Assembly: GCA_036496025.1 (NCBI GenBank)
Contig: DASXLW010000094.1
Span: 62,001-126,000, forward strand
Length of the DNA: 64,000 nucleotides
Origin: PALSA-505 sp036496025
GTDB lineage: Bacteria; Actinomycetota; Actinomycetes; Streptosporangiales; Streptosporangiaceae
Direction of reading: 5' to 3'
The number at the start of each line of letters is the position of its first letter. Position 1 is the first letter of the stretch. Shown piece after piece: positions 1 to 8,761 of the stretch. The notes under the pieces are model-generated. The model was given only the letters and a program-made list of their open reading frames with translations, was not told where the DNA came from and searched no databases. The translations under genes and the position numbers were made by a program.

Positions 1-1410
1 GCCGGCCCGGATCTCGGCCAGTGCCTGCTCGGTGAAGTGCAGCGCGCACGCCGCGGCGTAGGCCTGGAAGTAGGTCCGGGCCCGGTCCCGCTCGATCGCG
101 TTGGACAGCGGCCTGCCCTCCTTGTCGGTCGGGATCTTCCACTCGAAGGTGACCTCGGGCCTGCTGACCGTGCGGGGCAGGTTGATCTGCACGCTGTGGC
201 CGGTGGACTTGATGTAGCCGAAGTCCACCAGGCCGCCGAGCGCCGTGGCCCACAGCCGCGCGATCGGCCCGCCGCCGGTGTCGGCGGCGAGGTGGTTGGT
301 GCCGTCGAACCAGCGCGGCGACATCACCCAGCTGTACTTGTCCTCGAAGTTGCGCTTCTGCGGCCGGGGGATCGTGTGCTGGTTCCACGGGTGCCTGCGG
401 TCCACCGGGTTGCCCAGCGGGTCGTGGGTCACGAACATCTCCTGGTCCTCCCAGTCCTCGTAGTACGAGGAGCCGAGCAGGATCCGGATGCCGAGGTTGA
501 TCTCCACCAGGTCGTTGGTGAGCAGCTCACCGTCCCTGATCACGCCGGGGCTGACGAACATCTTCCGGCCCCAGTTGGTCATGTTCCGGTAGGTGAAGTC
601 GCAGTACTCGGGGTCGTTGAGGCTGCCCCAGCAGACCATGTCGGCCCGGCGCCGGCCGACCTCCTCGTACCCGGGCATGGCCTCGTAGAAGAAGTCGAAC
701 AGGTCGTCGTGCAGCGGGACGACCCGCTTCATGAACTCCACGTACCGCATCAGCCGGGTGAGGTAGTCGGTGAACAGCTGCACGGTGGCCGTGGTGCCCA
801 CGCCTCCCGGGTAGAGCGTCGAGGGGTGCACGTGCCGCCCCTCCATCAGGCAGAACATCTCCCTGGTGGACCTGCTCACCTGCAGCGCCTCGCGGTAGAA
901 CTCGCCTTCGAGCGGGTTCAGCGTGCGCATGATGTCGCCGATGGTCGCGTAGCCGTGCTCGGCGGCGTGCGGCGCCTCGGTGCGGTTGGCCAGCTCGAGC
1001 ACGCCGGGATTGGTCTCGCTGACCATCCGCTCGCAGAAGTCCACCCCGACCAGGTTCTCCTGGAAGATGTTGTGGTCGAACATGTACTCCGCGGCCTCGC
1101 CCAGGTTGATGATCCACTCGCCGAGGTGCGGCGGGCGCACGCCGTAGGCCATGTTCTGGTTGTAGACCGAGCAGGTCGCGTGGTTGTCGCCGCAGATCCC
1201 GCAGATCCGGCTGGTGATGAAGTGCGCGTCCCGCGGGTCCTTGCCCTTCATGAAGATGCTGTATCCGCGGAAGATCGACGACGTGCTGTGGCACTCGACG
1301 ACCTTCTTCTGGCTGAAGTCGATCTTGGTGTAGATGCCGAGGCTGCCCACGATCCTGGTGATCGGGTCCCAGGCCATCTCGACAATGCCGGTGTCTTCGG
1401 CCGTAGTCAT
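1..1410 (-). CDS. hhyL: [NiFe] hydrogenase large subunit, group 1h (partial, cut by left edge)
   Basis: This is the catalytic subunit of an actinobacterial-type [NiFe] hydrogenase, which oxidises H2 at the Ni-Fe(CN)2CO site. The 470 codons present begin with MTTAEDTGIV. The L1 motif RICGICG is at residues 69-75, followed by DNHATCSVYNQNMAYGV, wording characteristic of the high-affinity group 1h (formerly group 5) clade. The C-terminal L2 motif and maturation-protease site lie outside the window. A GGGAGGG ribosome site precedes the ATG. The gene starts 14 bases after the small-subunit stop, so the two are co-transcribed. Family knowledge links this clade to scavenging of atmospheric H2. The identification is firm; the subgroup rests on the motif text and on the small subunit. 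Confidence 0.93.
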   Translation of the reverse strand, partial: MTTAEDTGIVEMAWDPITRIVGSLGIYTKIDFSQKKVVECHSTSSIFRGYSIFMKGKDPRDAHFITSRICGICGDNHATCSVYNQNMAYGVRPPHLGEWIINLGEAAEYMFDHNIFQENLVGVDFCERMVSETNPGVLELANRTEAPHAAEHGYATIGDIMRTLNPLEGEFYREALQVSRSTREMFCLMEGRHVHPSTLYPGGVGTTATVQLFTDYLTRLMRYVEFMKRVVPLHDDLFDFFYEAMPGYEEVGRRRADMVCWGSLNDPEYCDFTYRNMTNWGRKMFVSPGVIRDGELLTNDLVEINLGIRILLGSSYYEDWEDQEMFVTHDPLGNPVDRRHPWNQHTIPRPQKRNFEDKYSWVMSPRWFDGTNHLAADTGGGPIARLWATALGGLVDFGYIKSTGHSVQINLPRTVSRPEVTFEWKIPTDKEGRPLSNAIERDRARTYFQAYAAACALHFTEQALAEIRAG

Positions 1411-1424
1411 ATCCGTGTCCCTCC

Positions 1425-2498
<1,074 letters not shown>

Positions 2499-2681
2499 GC
2501 GAAGGCCACCTCCTCGCCGCCTTCGGGTTGAGCAGACGCCACGATGCTAGACCCGCAACCGCCGGGCTACAAGACTCTTCCGTCGCCAACCGGACAGAAA
2601 TGTCCGCCACACCGTTGTGCCCGGCTACGAGCCGGACCACGTACCCTGGGACACCAGGAAACGCTGAGGAGACGGATACCG
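2499..2681. promoter_or_regulatory. Divergent hydrogenase promoter region with two inverted repeats
   Basis: These 183 bases separate hhyS (leftward) from the HTH regulator gene (rightward). They contain CGGACA-GAAA-TGTCCG, perfect 6-bp arms at 2591-2606, and CCGGCT-ACG-AGCCGG at 2621-2635. The hhyS ribosome site lies at about 2506-2516 and that of the regulator at about 2666-2672. I could not assign confident -35/-10 pairs. The CGGACA repeat is the best candidate operator, and a DNA-binding protein is encoded by the adjacent gene; that link is inference. Confidence 0.5.
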
Positions 2682-3254
2682 GTGGCCGAGCCCGCTCACG
2701 GCACATCCGGGGGGCCGATCGAGGTCGTGCCGGTCGTGGTCGTCTCGCAGTCGTTCCCCGCGCGGCCTTCGTTCATCCCGGAGATCAGGGACTTCGTGCG
2801 GCGCTGCCTGGCCGACTCGCCGCTGGACGAGGACGGCGTCCGTGAGGTCGGCGAGACCGTGTTCCGCGCGCTGCTCGACGCGGCCGGCCCGACCGGGTCC
2901 GTGCAGGTCGCCTTCCGCATCTTCCCCGAGCACGTCGAGGTGGACGTGCTGCACTCGGAGTCCCAGGTGACGGCCGCGGGGGCGCAGCCGGTGCCTGCGG
3001 CGCAGCCGATGCCGGCGAGGTCGGCCCGCCCGGCCGCGGCGGGCAGCCAGGCGCCCGCGGACCCGCACCCGGCATCGTTCGCGGAGTGGATGTCGAGCGC
3101 GCTGCGCCGGGAGGGAATGACACACGAGGCGGCCGCGCGGCAGCTGGGCGTGTCGGTGAAGACGGTCAGCCGCTGGGTCGGCGGAGCCACCCAGCCCCGG
3201 ATGCGGGATCTCAAGCGGATCCAGGAGGTATTCGGCGAGGTGCCGCTGCACTGA
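2682..3254 (+). CDS. Predicted regulator: degenerate HATPase-like domain fused to XRE-type HTH
   Basis: A 190-aa protein. The GTG start at 2682 is chosen because GAGGAGA sits 9 bases upstream; the frame is open further upstream but lacks coding character there. The N-terminal half (FIPEIRDFVRRCLADSPLD..) resembles the anti-sigma-factor ATPase fold. It lacks the Asn of the N-box (ETVFRALLDA), so nucleotide binding is doubtful. An Ala/Pro-rich linker follows. The last 60 residues form a helix-turn-helix (THEAAARQLGVSVKTVSRW). Its place as first rightward gene, divergent from hhyS, suggests it controls the hydrogenase island. The HTH is clear; the HATPase relation is tentative. Confidence 0.7.
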   Translation: MAEPAHGTSGGPIEVVPVVVVSQSFPARPSFIPEIRDFVRRCLADSPLDEDGVREVGETVFRALLDAAGPTGSVQVAFRIFPEHVEVDVLHSESQVTAAGAQPVPAAQPMPARSARPAAAGSQAPADPHPASFAEWMSSALRREGMTHEAAARQLGVSVKTVSRWVGGATQPRMRDLKRIQEVFGEVPLH

Positions 3255-3328
3255 GCCCCTGCACACCGGGCCGCGGCCCCGGCTGCGATCGCTAGACGCT
3301 CTCCCCACATGTGTCCTACGGTGCTGTC

Positions 3329-3886
3329 ATGACGGTTCCCGCTGGACGTCACAAGATCGGCGCGGACCGTGACCGGCTCGTGCTGCGCACCACCAGGGAC
3401 GGGCTGGCCGCGACAGCCGGCCATGACCTGACCATCGAGGTGACCCGCTGGTCCGGTGAGCTCACCGTGGCCGAGGACTCCGCTCCGACCGCTCTCGACC
3501 TCCGCATCGACATGACGTCACTGGCGGTGCTCTCGGGCACCGGCGGGGTCAAGCCGCTGAGCGACCGGGACAAGCGCGAGATCGTGTCCACCGCGCGCAA
3601 GACGCTGGGGGCCGACCGGACCCCGGAGGCGACGTTCGGCGACGCGAAGTTCGAGCCCGGCACGGGCGGCGGCACCATCAGCGGCACGCTCACCCTGGCC
3701 GGCCAGTCCGCGCCGGTCCGGCTCCAGGTGACCGAGACCGGCGACGACCGCTACCACGCGACCGGGACGGTGGTCCAGTCAGACTTCGGTATCAAGCCGT
3801 ACCGCGGTTTCTTCGGCGCGCTCAAGGTCAGCGACCCGGTACAGGTCGAGGTGGACGTCGACCTGTCCCAGCCGGACGGCGCCTGA
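3329..3886 (+). CDS. YceI family protein
   Basis: A 185-aa YceI-like protein, a lipocalin-type beta-barrel fold that binds isoprenoid or other lipophilic ligands in characterised relatives. Typical features are GRHKIG..., the N-terminal TAGHDL segment, DLRIDMTSL, the SGTLTLAGQSAPVRL strand pair and the SDFGIKPYRGFFGALKVSD ending. There is no signal peptide, so it is probably cytoplasmic. The ATG at 3329 is preferred over an in-frame GTG at 3311. No clear ribosome site is seen for either, so the message may be leaderless. The stop overlaps the next ATG by one base (TGATG), giving translational coupling to the SIS gene. Its hydrogenase role is unknown; binding of a quinone or lipid is only a guess. 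Confidence 0.88.
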   Translation: MTVPAGRHKIGADRDRLVLRTTRDGLAATAGHDLTIEVTRWSGELTVAEDSAPTALDLRIDMTSLAVLSGTGGVKPLSDRDKREIVSTARKTLGADRTPEATFGDAKFEPGTGGGTISGTLTLAGQSAPVRLQVTETGDDRYHATGTVVQSDFGIKPYRGFFGALKVSDPVQVEVDVDLSQPDGA

Positions 3887-4509
3887 TGAGCGACCCGGGC
3901 CAAGGGCCGGACGGCGACCGGGCGGTGCTGGCGTTCCGGCGCCGCGACGAGCCGGCCCGGCAGCTGGCCGCGCAGGCCGGCGCGGTCGCCGCGGCCTGCC
4001 ACGCCATGGCCGTGCGCTTCCACCAGGGCGGCCGGCTCGTGGTCTTCGGCACCGGCGCGGCGAGCACGGACGCGCAGCACGTCGCGGTGGAGTTCGTGCA
4101 CCCGGTGATCGTGGGCAAGCGCGCGCTGCCCGCCATCTCCCTGACCGCCGACGTGGCCACGGTCACCGGGGTGGCCGCGCGCGACGGGATCGACGCGATC
4201 TTCGCCCATCAGATCCGGTACCTGGCCGCGCCCGAGGACACAGCGCTGGGCATCTCGGCCGACGGCCGCTGCCCGAGCGTGCGGGCCGGGCTGGCCGAGG
4301 CCAGGGCGCGCGGCCTGCTGACGATCGCGCTGGCCGGCGGGAACGGCGGCGAGCGCGGCTGGCCGGAGGTGGACCACCTGCTGGTGGCCGCGAGCACGGA
4401 CCCGCGCGTGGTCAAGGAACTGCAGGTGACCACCTACCACGTGCTCTGGGAGCTCGTGCACGTGTTCTTCGAGCAGCCCGGCGTCCTGGCCCCCGGTGTG
4501 GTCGCGTGA
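3886..4509 (+). CDS. SIS-domain protein, GmhA-like, with degenerate phosphosugar site
   Basis: A 207-aa protein of the sugar isomerase (SIS) fold, related to phosphoheptose isomerase GmhA. The glycine-rich first loop FGTGAASTDAQHVAVEF is retained. The phosphate-binding loop that normally reads TSGxSxN is ISADGRCPS here, so catalysis is doubtful. It shares the C-terminal pattern TTYHVLWEL with the second SIS protein at 4744, indicating a duplication. It lies in the hydrogenase maturation operon, with its start overlapping the YceI stop. SIS genes recur in group 1h clusters as far as I recall, but no function is established. It may act as the non-catalytic partner of the second SIS protein. Confidence 0.82.
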   Translation: MSDPGQGPDGDRAVLAFRRRDEPARQLAAQAGAVAAACHAMAVRFHQGGRLVVFGTGAASTDAQHVAVEFVHPVIVGKRALPAISLTADVATVTGVAARDGIDAIFAHQIRYLAAPEDTALGISADGRCPSVRAGLAEARARGLLTIALAGGNGGERGWPEVDHLLVAASTDPRVVKELQVTTYHVLWELVHVFFEQPGVLAPGVVA

Positions 4510-4525
4510 ATCCCGGGAGGGACGG

Positions 4526-4747
4526 ATGAGCACGGTCCCGCAGTGCCACGGCGAGGTGTGCATCACCTGCTCGGACACCGCCGTCGAGGTCACGGTGCTG
4601 CGCCTGGAGCCGGACGGCCTGGCCGTGGTGGACACCGGCCAGGGCGAGGAGGAGGTCAGCGTGGCCCTGGTGTCCGCCCAGGCCGGCGACCGGATCCTCG
4701 TGCACGCCAAGGAAGCCATAGCCGTGCTGCCCGGGACAGCCCGGTGA
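4526..4747 (+). CDS. Divergent HypC/HupF-like hydrogenase assembly protein
   Basis: A 73-aa protein. The ATG at 4526 is chosen for the GGGAGG ribosome site just upstream, which excludes a 10-residue upstream extension. The body (VEVTVLRLEPDGLAVVDTG..EEVSVALVSAQAGDRILVHAKEAIAVL) matches the small beta-barrel HypC/HybG fold. The invariant Cys that follows Met in HypC, which carries the Fe(CN)2CO unit, is absent. Instead there are Cys at 7, 12 and 15 (CHGEVCITC). A canonical HypC is encoded at 5932, so this paralogue probably has a distinct scaffold or target role. GTGA overlaps the next gene. Confidence 0.72.
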   Translation: MSTVPQCHGEVCITCSDTAVEVTVLRLEPDGLAVVDTGQGEEEVSVALVSAQAGDRILVHAKEAIAVLPGTAR

Positions 4748-5430
4748 GCGAGACCGGCCGCCAGGGCGGCACCGAGGCGATGGAATCGCTCTACCCGTTC
4801 CTGTATTCCGGCACGTCCGACCTGCCCGCCGTCCTCGACCAGGTGCGCGCGTCCACCATCGCCAAGGCGCAGGAGATCATCGAACTGCGCCAGGCGGTCT
4901 GCGCGCGGGACGCGATCCGGCTCGAGCGCTGCGCTCAGGAGGCCGCCGCCCGGTTCGCTGCTGGGGGCCGGCTGTTCGCCTTCGGCAACGGCGGCAGTGC
5001 CACCGACGCGCAGCAGCTGGCCACCCTGTTCCTCAACCCGGGACCGGACGCGCGCCCGCTGCCGGCCTTCTGCCTGGCCAACGACACGTCGGTGGTCACC
5101 GCGCTGTGCAACGACGTCGGCGTCGATGTGGTCTTCGCCCGGCAGATCGCGGCGTTCGGCGCCCCGCGCGACATCGCGGTCGGGCTGTCCACCAGCGGGA
5201 ACTCCGACAACCTGCTGCGCGCCTTCGACGAGGCGAGCCGCCGGGGGATGCTCACCATCGGCCTGGCCGGGTATGAGGGCGGCCAGATGGCCGAGCTGAA
5301 CAGCATCGACTACCTGTTCGTCGCCCCGTCCTCCTCCGTGCACCGGATCCAGGAGGCGCAGACCACGATCTACCAGGTGCTGTGGGAGCTCACCAGCGAC
5401 GATCTCGCCCGGCGGGAGGAGCCGGGATGA
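4744..5430 (+). CDS. SIS-domain protein, GmhA-like (intact site)
   Basis: A 228-aa SIS-fold protein resembling D-sedoheptulose 7-phosphate isomerase. The GTG at 4744 overlaps the preceding stop as GTGA; an internal ATG at 4780 is an alternative. It keeps FGNGGSATDAQQLATLFLNP and an intact phosphosugar loop LSTSGNSDNLLRAF, unlike its neighbour at 3886. The C-terminus QTTIYQVLWEL matches the neighbour. It sits between the HypC-like gene and the maturation protease. No heptose or lipopolysaccharide genes are nearby, so a conventional GmhA role is unlikely. The operon position argues for a hydrogenase-related task, still undefined. Confidence 0.85.
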   Translation: MSETGRQGGTEAMESLYPFLYSGTSDLPAVLDQVRASTIAKAQEIIELRQAVCARDAIRLERCAQEAAARFAAGGRLFAFGNGGSATDAQQLATLFLNPGPDARPLPAFCLANDTSVVTALCNDVGVDVVFARQIAAFGAPRDIAVGLSTSGNSDNLLRAFDEASRRGMLTIGLAGYEGGQMAELNSIDYLFVAPSSSVHRIQEAQTTIYQVLWELTSDDLARREEPG

Positions 5431-5954
5431 CCGGCCGGGTGCTCGTGGCCTGCGTGGGCAACATCTTCCTCGGCGACGACGGGTTCGGCGTCGAGGTGGC
5501 CAGGCGGCTGGCCGCGATGCCGGTGCCCGACGGTGTCCGGGTCGTCGACTACGGCACCGGCGGGATGCACCTCGCCTACGACCTGGCCGACGGCTACCAG
5601 ACGACGATCCTCGTCGATGCCGCGCCGCGCGGCGGGAAGCCGGGCACGATCACCGTGGCCGAGGCGGATCCCGCCGGCCCGCCGAACCCGGTGCTGTTCG
5701 ACGGCCACGGCATGCAGCCCGACGTGGTGTTCGGGATGCTCAGCCTGCTCGGCGCGCAGGCCGGCCGGATCGTCGTCGTCGGCTGCGAGCCGGCCCGCGT
5801 CGACTACGGGATGGAACTCAGCGAGCCGGTCGCCGCGGCGGTGGACAAAGCGGTGCGGATCGTGCTGGACATGGTCGCCGATCTAACGCAGGTCGCCGAT
5901 CTCCCGCGGGACACGGCGGAAGGGGTAGCAGATGTGCCTTGGCATACCCGGTGA
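5427..5954 (+). CDS. [NiFe] hydrogenase maturation protease (HyaD/HupD family)
   Basis: A 175-aa endopeptidase that removes the C-terminal extension of the hydrogenase large subunit after nickel insertion. The family signature GNIFLGDDGFGVEVARRL is near the N-terminus. The conserved LVDA segment and the DGHGMQPDVVFGML His region supply the remaining nickel-sensing ligands. ATGA overlaps the SIS gene stop at the start, and the 3' end overlaps hypC by 23 bases. The last ~25 residues, after the usual final helix, are variable. Its expected substrate is HhyL encoded at the left edge of the window. Confidence 0.93.
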   Translation: MTGRVLVACVGNIFLGDDGFGVEVARRLAAMPVPDGVRVVDYGTGGMHLAYDLADGYQTTILVDAAPRGGKPGTITVAEADPAGPPNPVLFDGHGMQPDVVFGMLSLLGAQAGRIVVVGCEPARVDYGMELSEPVAAAVDKAVRIVLDMVADLTQVADLPRDTAEGVADVPWHTR

Positions 5955-6204
5955 GGTGATCGAGTTCCTCCCCGAGCAGCCCGACCTGGCGAAGGTGGAC
6001 GTCAGCGGGGTCCGGCGGGTCATCAACGTCGGCCTGCTGGCCGATGACATGCCCGAACCGGGCGAGTGGGTGCTCATTCACGTCGGCTTCGCCCTGTCGA
6101 AGATCGACGAGAAGGAGGCGGCGGCGGCCCTGGCCTTCCTCGAGGGGATCGGCCAGGCCTACGAGGACGAGCTCGCCGCGCTGCAGGAATCCATGATCGA
6201 ATAG
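5932..6204 (+). CDS. hypC: Hydrogenase assembly chaperone HypC
   Basis: A 90-aa chaperone that binds HypD and carries the Fe(CN)2CO unit to the hydrogenase large-subunit precursor. It begins MCLGIPGEV, with the essential Cys directly after Met, followed by the typical VDVSGVRRVINVGLL and GEWVLIHVGFALSKIDE segments. The C-terminal helix (AYEDELAALQESMIE) is somewhat longer than in the smallest homologues. The start lies inside the end of the protease gene in another frame, and hypD follows after 12 bases. Confidence 0.95.
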   Translation: MCLGIPGEVIEFLPEQPDLAKVDVSGVRRVINVGLLADDMPEPGEWVLIHVGFALSKIDEKEAAAALAFLEGIGQAYEDELAALQESMIE

Positions 6205-6216
6205 GAGCGTACGGAC

Positions 6217-7350
6217 ATGCGGTTCGTCGACGAATTCCGTGACGCGGACAAGGCCCACGCGCTTGCCGCCAAGATCGCGGCCCTGTGCGAGCCCGGCCGC
6301 CAGTACAAGATCATGGAGGTGTGCGGCGGTCACACCCACACCATCTACAAACACGGCCTCGAGGACTACCTGCCGGAATCGATCACGCTGGTGCACGGCC
6401 CCGGCTGCCCGGTGTGCGTGATCCCGATGGGACGGGTGGACGACGCCGTCCACCTGGCGTCCCAGCCGGACGTCATCATGACCTCGTTCGGCGACATGAT
6501 GCGGGTGCCGGGCAGCGAGGGATCGTTTTTCGACGCCAAGGCGCGCGGCACCGACATCCGGATGGTCTACTCTCCGCTGGACTCGCTGAAGATCGCCCGC
6601 GCCAACCCGGGCAAGCGGGTGGTGTTCATGGCCATCGGCTTCGAGACCACCGCCCCCTCCACGGCGATGACGCTGCTGCGCGCCCAGGCCGCGGGGCTGG
6701 AGAACTTCTCCGTGTTCGCCAACCACGTCACGATCGTCCCCGCTATCAAGGCCATCCTCGACTCACCCGACCTGCGCCTGGACGGTTTCCTCGGCCCCGG
6801 CCACGTGTCCACGGTGATCGGCTGCCGGCCGTATGAGTTCATCGCCCGCGACTACGGCAAGCCGGTGGTCGTGGCCGGGTTCGAGCCGCTCGACATCCTG
6901 CAGTCCATCTACCTGCTCATGGTGCAGCTCAAGCAGGGCCGCGCGGAGGTGGAGAACCAGTACTCCCGGGTCGTGCCGTGGCACGGCAACACGGTGGCGC
7001 TCAAGGCGATCGGCGAGACCATGGAGCTGCGCCCCTATTTCGAGTGGCGCGGTCTCGGCTTCATCTCCCACTCCGCGCTGAAGGTGCGGGACAAATACGC
7101 CGCCTTCGATGCCGAGCTGCTGTTCGCGGTGCCGGGCGTGCGCGTGGCCGACCCCAAGGCGTGCCAGTGCGGCGAGGTGCTCAAGGGCGTGCTCAAGCCC
7201 TGGGAGTGCAAGGTGTTCGGCACCGCGTGCACGCCGGAGACCCCGATCGGCACCTGCATGGTCTCGCCCGAGGGCGCCTGCGCCGCGTACTACAACTACG
7301 GCCGGATGAACCGTAACCGGGTCGCGGAGGCCGAGGTGAGCCGGTCATGA
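6217..7350 (+). CDS. hypD: Hydrogenase formation protein HypD
   Basis: HypD (377 aa) is the iron-sulfur scaffold on which the Fe(CN)2CO group is assembled with HypC and HypE. It shows MEVCGGHTH, the HGPGCPVCV redox-Cys motif, GFETTAPSTAM, and FLGPGHVSTVIG. The C-terminal Cys set (CQCGEVLKGVLKPWECKVFG..CTPETPIGTCMVS) holds the [4Fe-4S] cluster. The length is normal. An ATGA overlap joins it to hypE. Confidence 0.97.
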   Translation: MRFVDEFRDADKAHALAAKIAALCEPGRQYKIMEVCGGHTHTIYKHGLEDYLPESITLVHGPGCPVCVIPMGRVDDAVHLASQPDVIMTSFGDMMRVPGSEGSFFDAKARGTDIRMVYSPLDSLKIARANPGKRVVFMAIGFETTAPSTAMTLLRAQAAGLENFSVFANHVTIVPAIKAILDSPDLRLDGFLGPGHVSTVIGCRPYEFIARDYGKPVVVAGFEPLDILQSIYLLMVQLKQGRAEVENQYSRVVPWHGNTVALKAIGETMELRPYFEWRGLGFISHSALKVRDKYAAFDAELLFAVPGVRVADPKACQCGEVLKGVLKPWECKVFGTACTPETPIGTCMVSPEGACAAYYNYGRMNRNRVAEAEVSRS

Positions 7351-8513
7351 AGGAGGCCGCCGGCGCGGGCGGGTGGATCGCCGAGGCGCTGCGCGAGCAC
7401 GAGCAGCACGCAGGGCCGGACCGGCCTCGCCGCGAGCAGCCCGCCGACCGCGAGCAGCAGGTGCTGGACCGGATCGACCGGGCCAGGCGCCGCCGGCCCC
7501 GGGTCAGGGAAGAGCGGATCACGATGTCGCACGGCGCGGGCGGCAAGGCCACGCACACGCTGATCGAGGCCATCTTCCTGGACGCGTTCCGCAACCCGCT
7601 GCTCGAGCCGCTGGAGGACTCGGCCCGGCTGCAGCTTGACCGGTCCCTGGTGGCGCTGACCACCGACTCCTACGTGGTCTCGCCGCTGTTCTTCCCCGGC
7701 GGCGACATCGGGGACCTCGCGGTCAACGGCACGGTGAACGACCTGGCCATGGCTGGGGCCCGGCCGCTGTACCTGTCCGCGGGCTTCATCCTCGAGGAGG
7801 GCTTCCCGGTCGCCGACCTGAGCCGGATCGTGCAGTCCATGCGGGCGGCCGCGGACGCCGCGGGCGTCCAGGTGGTGACCGGCGACACCAAGGTGGTAGA
7901 GCGGGGCAAGGCGGACGGCTGCTACGTCAACACCGCCGGCGTGGGCGTGATCGAGCGCGACGTGCACCTGGGCGTGGCCAACGCGGTGCCGGGTGACGCG
8001 ATCATCGTGTCCGGGCCGATCGGCGACCACGGCGTCACGATCATGCTGGCCCGCGGCGAGCTCGACATCGAGGCCGACCTGCGGTCCGACACCGCGCCGC
8101 TGGCCGGGCTGGCCGCCGCGCTGCTGGACGCGGTGCCCGGGGTGCGCGCGCTGCGCGACGCGACCCGCGGCGGCGTGGCGACCATACTCAACGAGATCGC
8201 CAAGTCCGCCGACGTCGGGGTGTCCGCGGTCGAGGACGAGATCCCGGTGCGCGACGTGGTCCGCGGCGCCGCCGAGCTGCTCGGCATCGACCCCATGTAC
8301 GTGGCGTGCGAGGGGCGCCTGGTCGCCGTGGTGGACGGCGGCCAGGCCGCCGACGCGGTCGCGGTGCTGCGGGCCCATCCTCAGGGCGAGCAGGCGGCGG
8401 TCATCGGCCGCGTCACCGAGGGCCCGCCCGGGATCGTGCAGCTCAAGACGTCGTTCGGCGGGACCAGGATCGTCGACCTGCTCGTCGGCGATCCGCTGCC
8501 GCGCATCTGCTGA
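7347..8513 (+). CDS. hypE: Carbamoyl dehydratase HypE
   Basis: HypE (388 aa) dehydrates the thiocarbamate on its own C-terminal Cys to thiocyanate, giving the cyanide ligands. The protein ends in PRIC, the required carrier tail. The ATP-binding PurM-like core is visible: HGAGGKATHTLIEAIFL, GGDIGDLAVNGTVNDLAMAGARP, GDTKVVERG, and DATRGGVATILNE. There is an Arg-rich N-terminal extension of about 55 residues (REQQVLDRIDRARRRR) before the usual start; the ATGA overlap with hypD supports including it. hypA follows after 13 bases. Confidence 0.96.
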   Translation: MKEAAGAGGWIAEALREHEQHAGPDRPRREQPADREQQVLDRIDRARRRRPRVREERITMSHGAGGKATHTLIEAIFLDAFRNPLLEPLEDSARLQLDRSLVALTTDSYVVSPLFFPGGDIGDLAVNGTVNDLAMAGARPLYLSAGFILEEGFPVADLSRIVQSMRAAADAAGVQVVTGDTKVVERGKADGCYVNTAGVGVIERDVHLGVANAVPGDAIIVSGPIGDHGVTIMLARGELDIEADLRSDTAPLAGLAAALLDAVPGVRALRDATRGGVATILNEIAKSADVGVSAVEDEIPVRDVVRGAAELLGIDPMYVACEGRLVAVVDGGQAADAVAVLRAHPQGEQAAVIGRVTEGPPGIVQLKTSFGGTRIVDLLVGDPLPRIC

Positions 8514-8526
8514 ACCCGGAGGCGAC

Positions 8527-8760
8527 GTGCACGAGCTGGCCATCATCGAGGGTGTGCTGGACATGGTGACCGAACGGCTGCCGGACGCGACGATCTCTTG
8601 CGTGCGACTGGAGGTGGGCGAACTGTCCGGCGTCGTCCCCGACTCGTTGCTGTTCTGCTTCGAGCTGGCCACCGAGGGGACCAGCCTGCAGGGCGCCAGC
8701 CTGGAGATCACGCAGACTCCCGGCCACGATCTCAAGATCGCATCGGTTAAGGTGGCCTGA
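8527..8760 (+). CDS. hypA: HypA nickel chaperone lacking the zinc-ribbon domain
   Basis: This is only 77 aa where HypA is usually about 110-120. The GTG start gives MHELAI, keeping the N-terminal Met-His-Glu nickel ligand set. The family core LEVGELSGVVPDSLLFCFELATEGTSLQGASLEI is intact. At the point where the zinc ribbon (two CxxC pairs) should follow, the sequence jumps from TQTPG directly to HDLKIASVKVA, the normal C-terminal strand. The reading frame is clean, so this looks like a precise in-frame loss and not a frameshift. Nickel delivery with HypB is the inferred role. The stop is followed one base later by hypB. Confidence 0.85.
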   Translation: MHELAIIEGVLDMVTERLPDATISCVRLEVGELSGVVPDSLLFCFELATEGTSLQGASLEITQTPGHDLKIASVKVA

Positions 8761-8761
8761 C

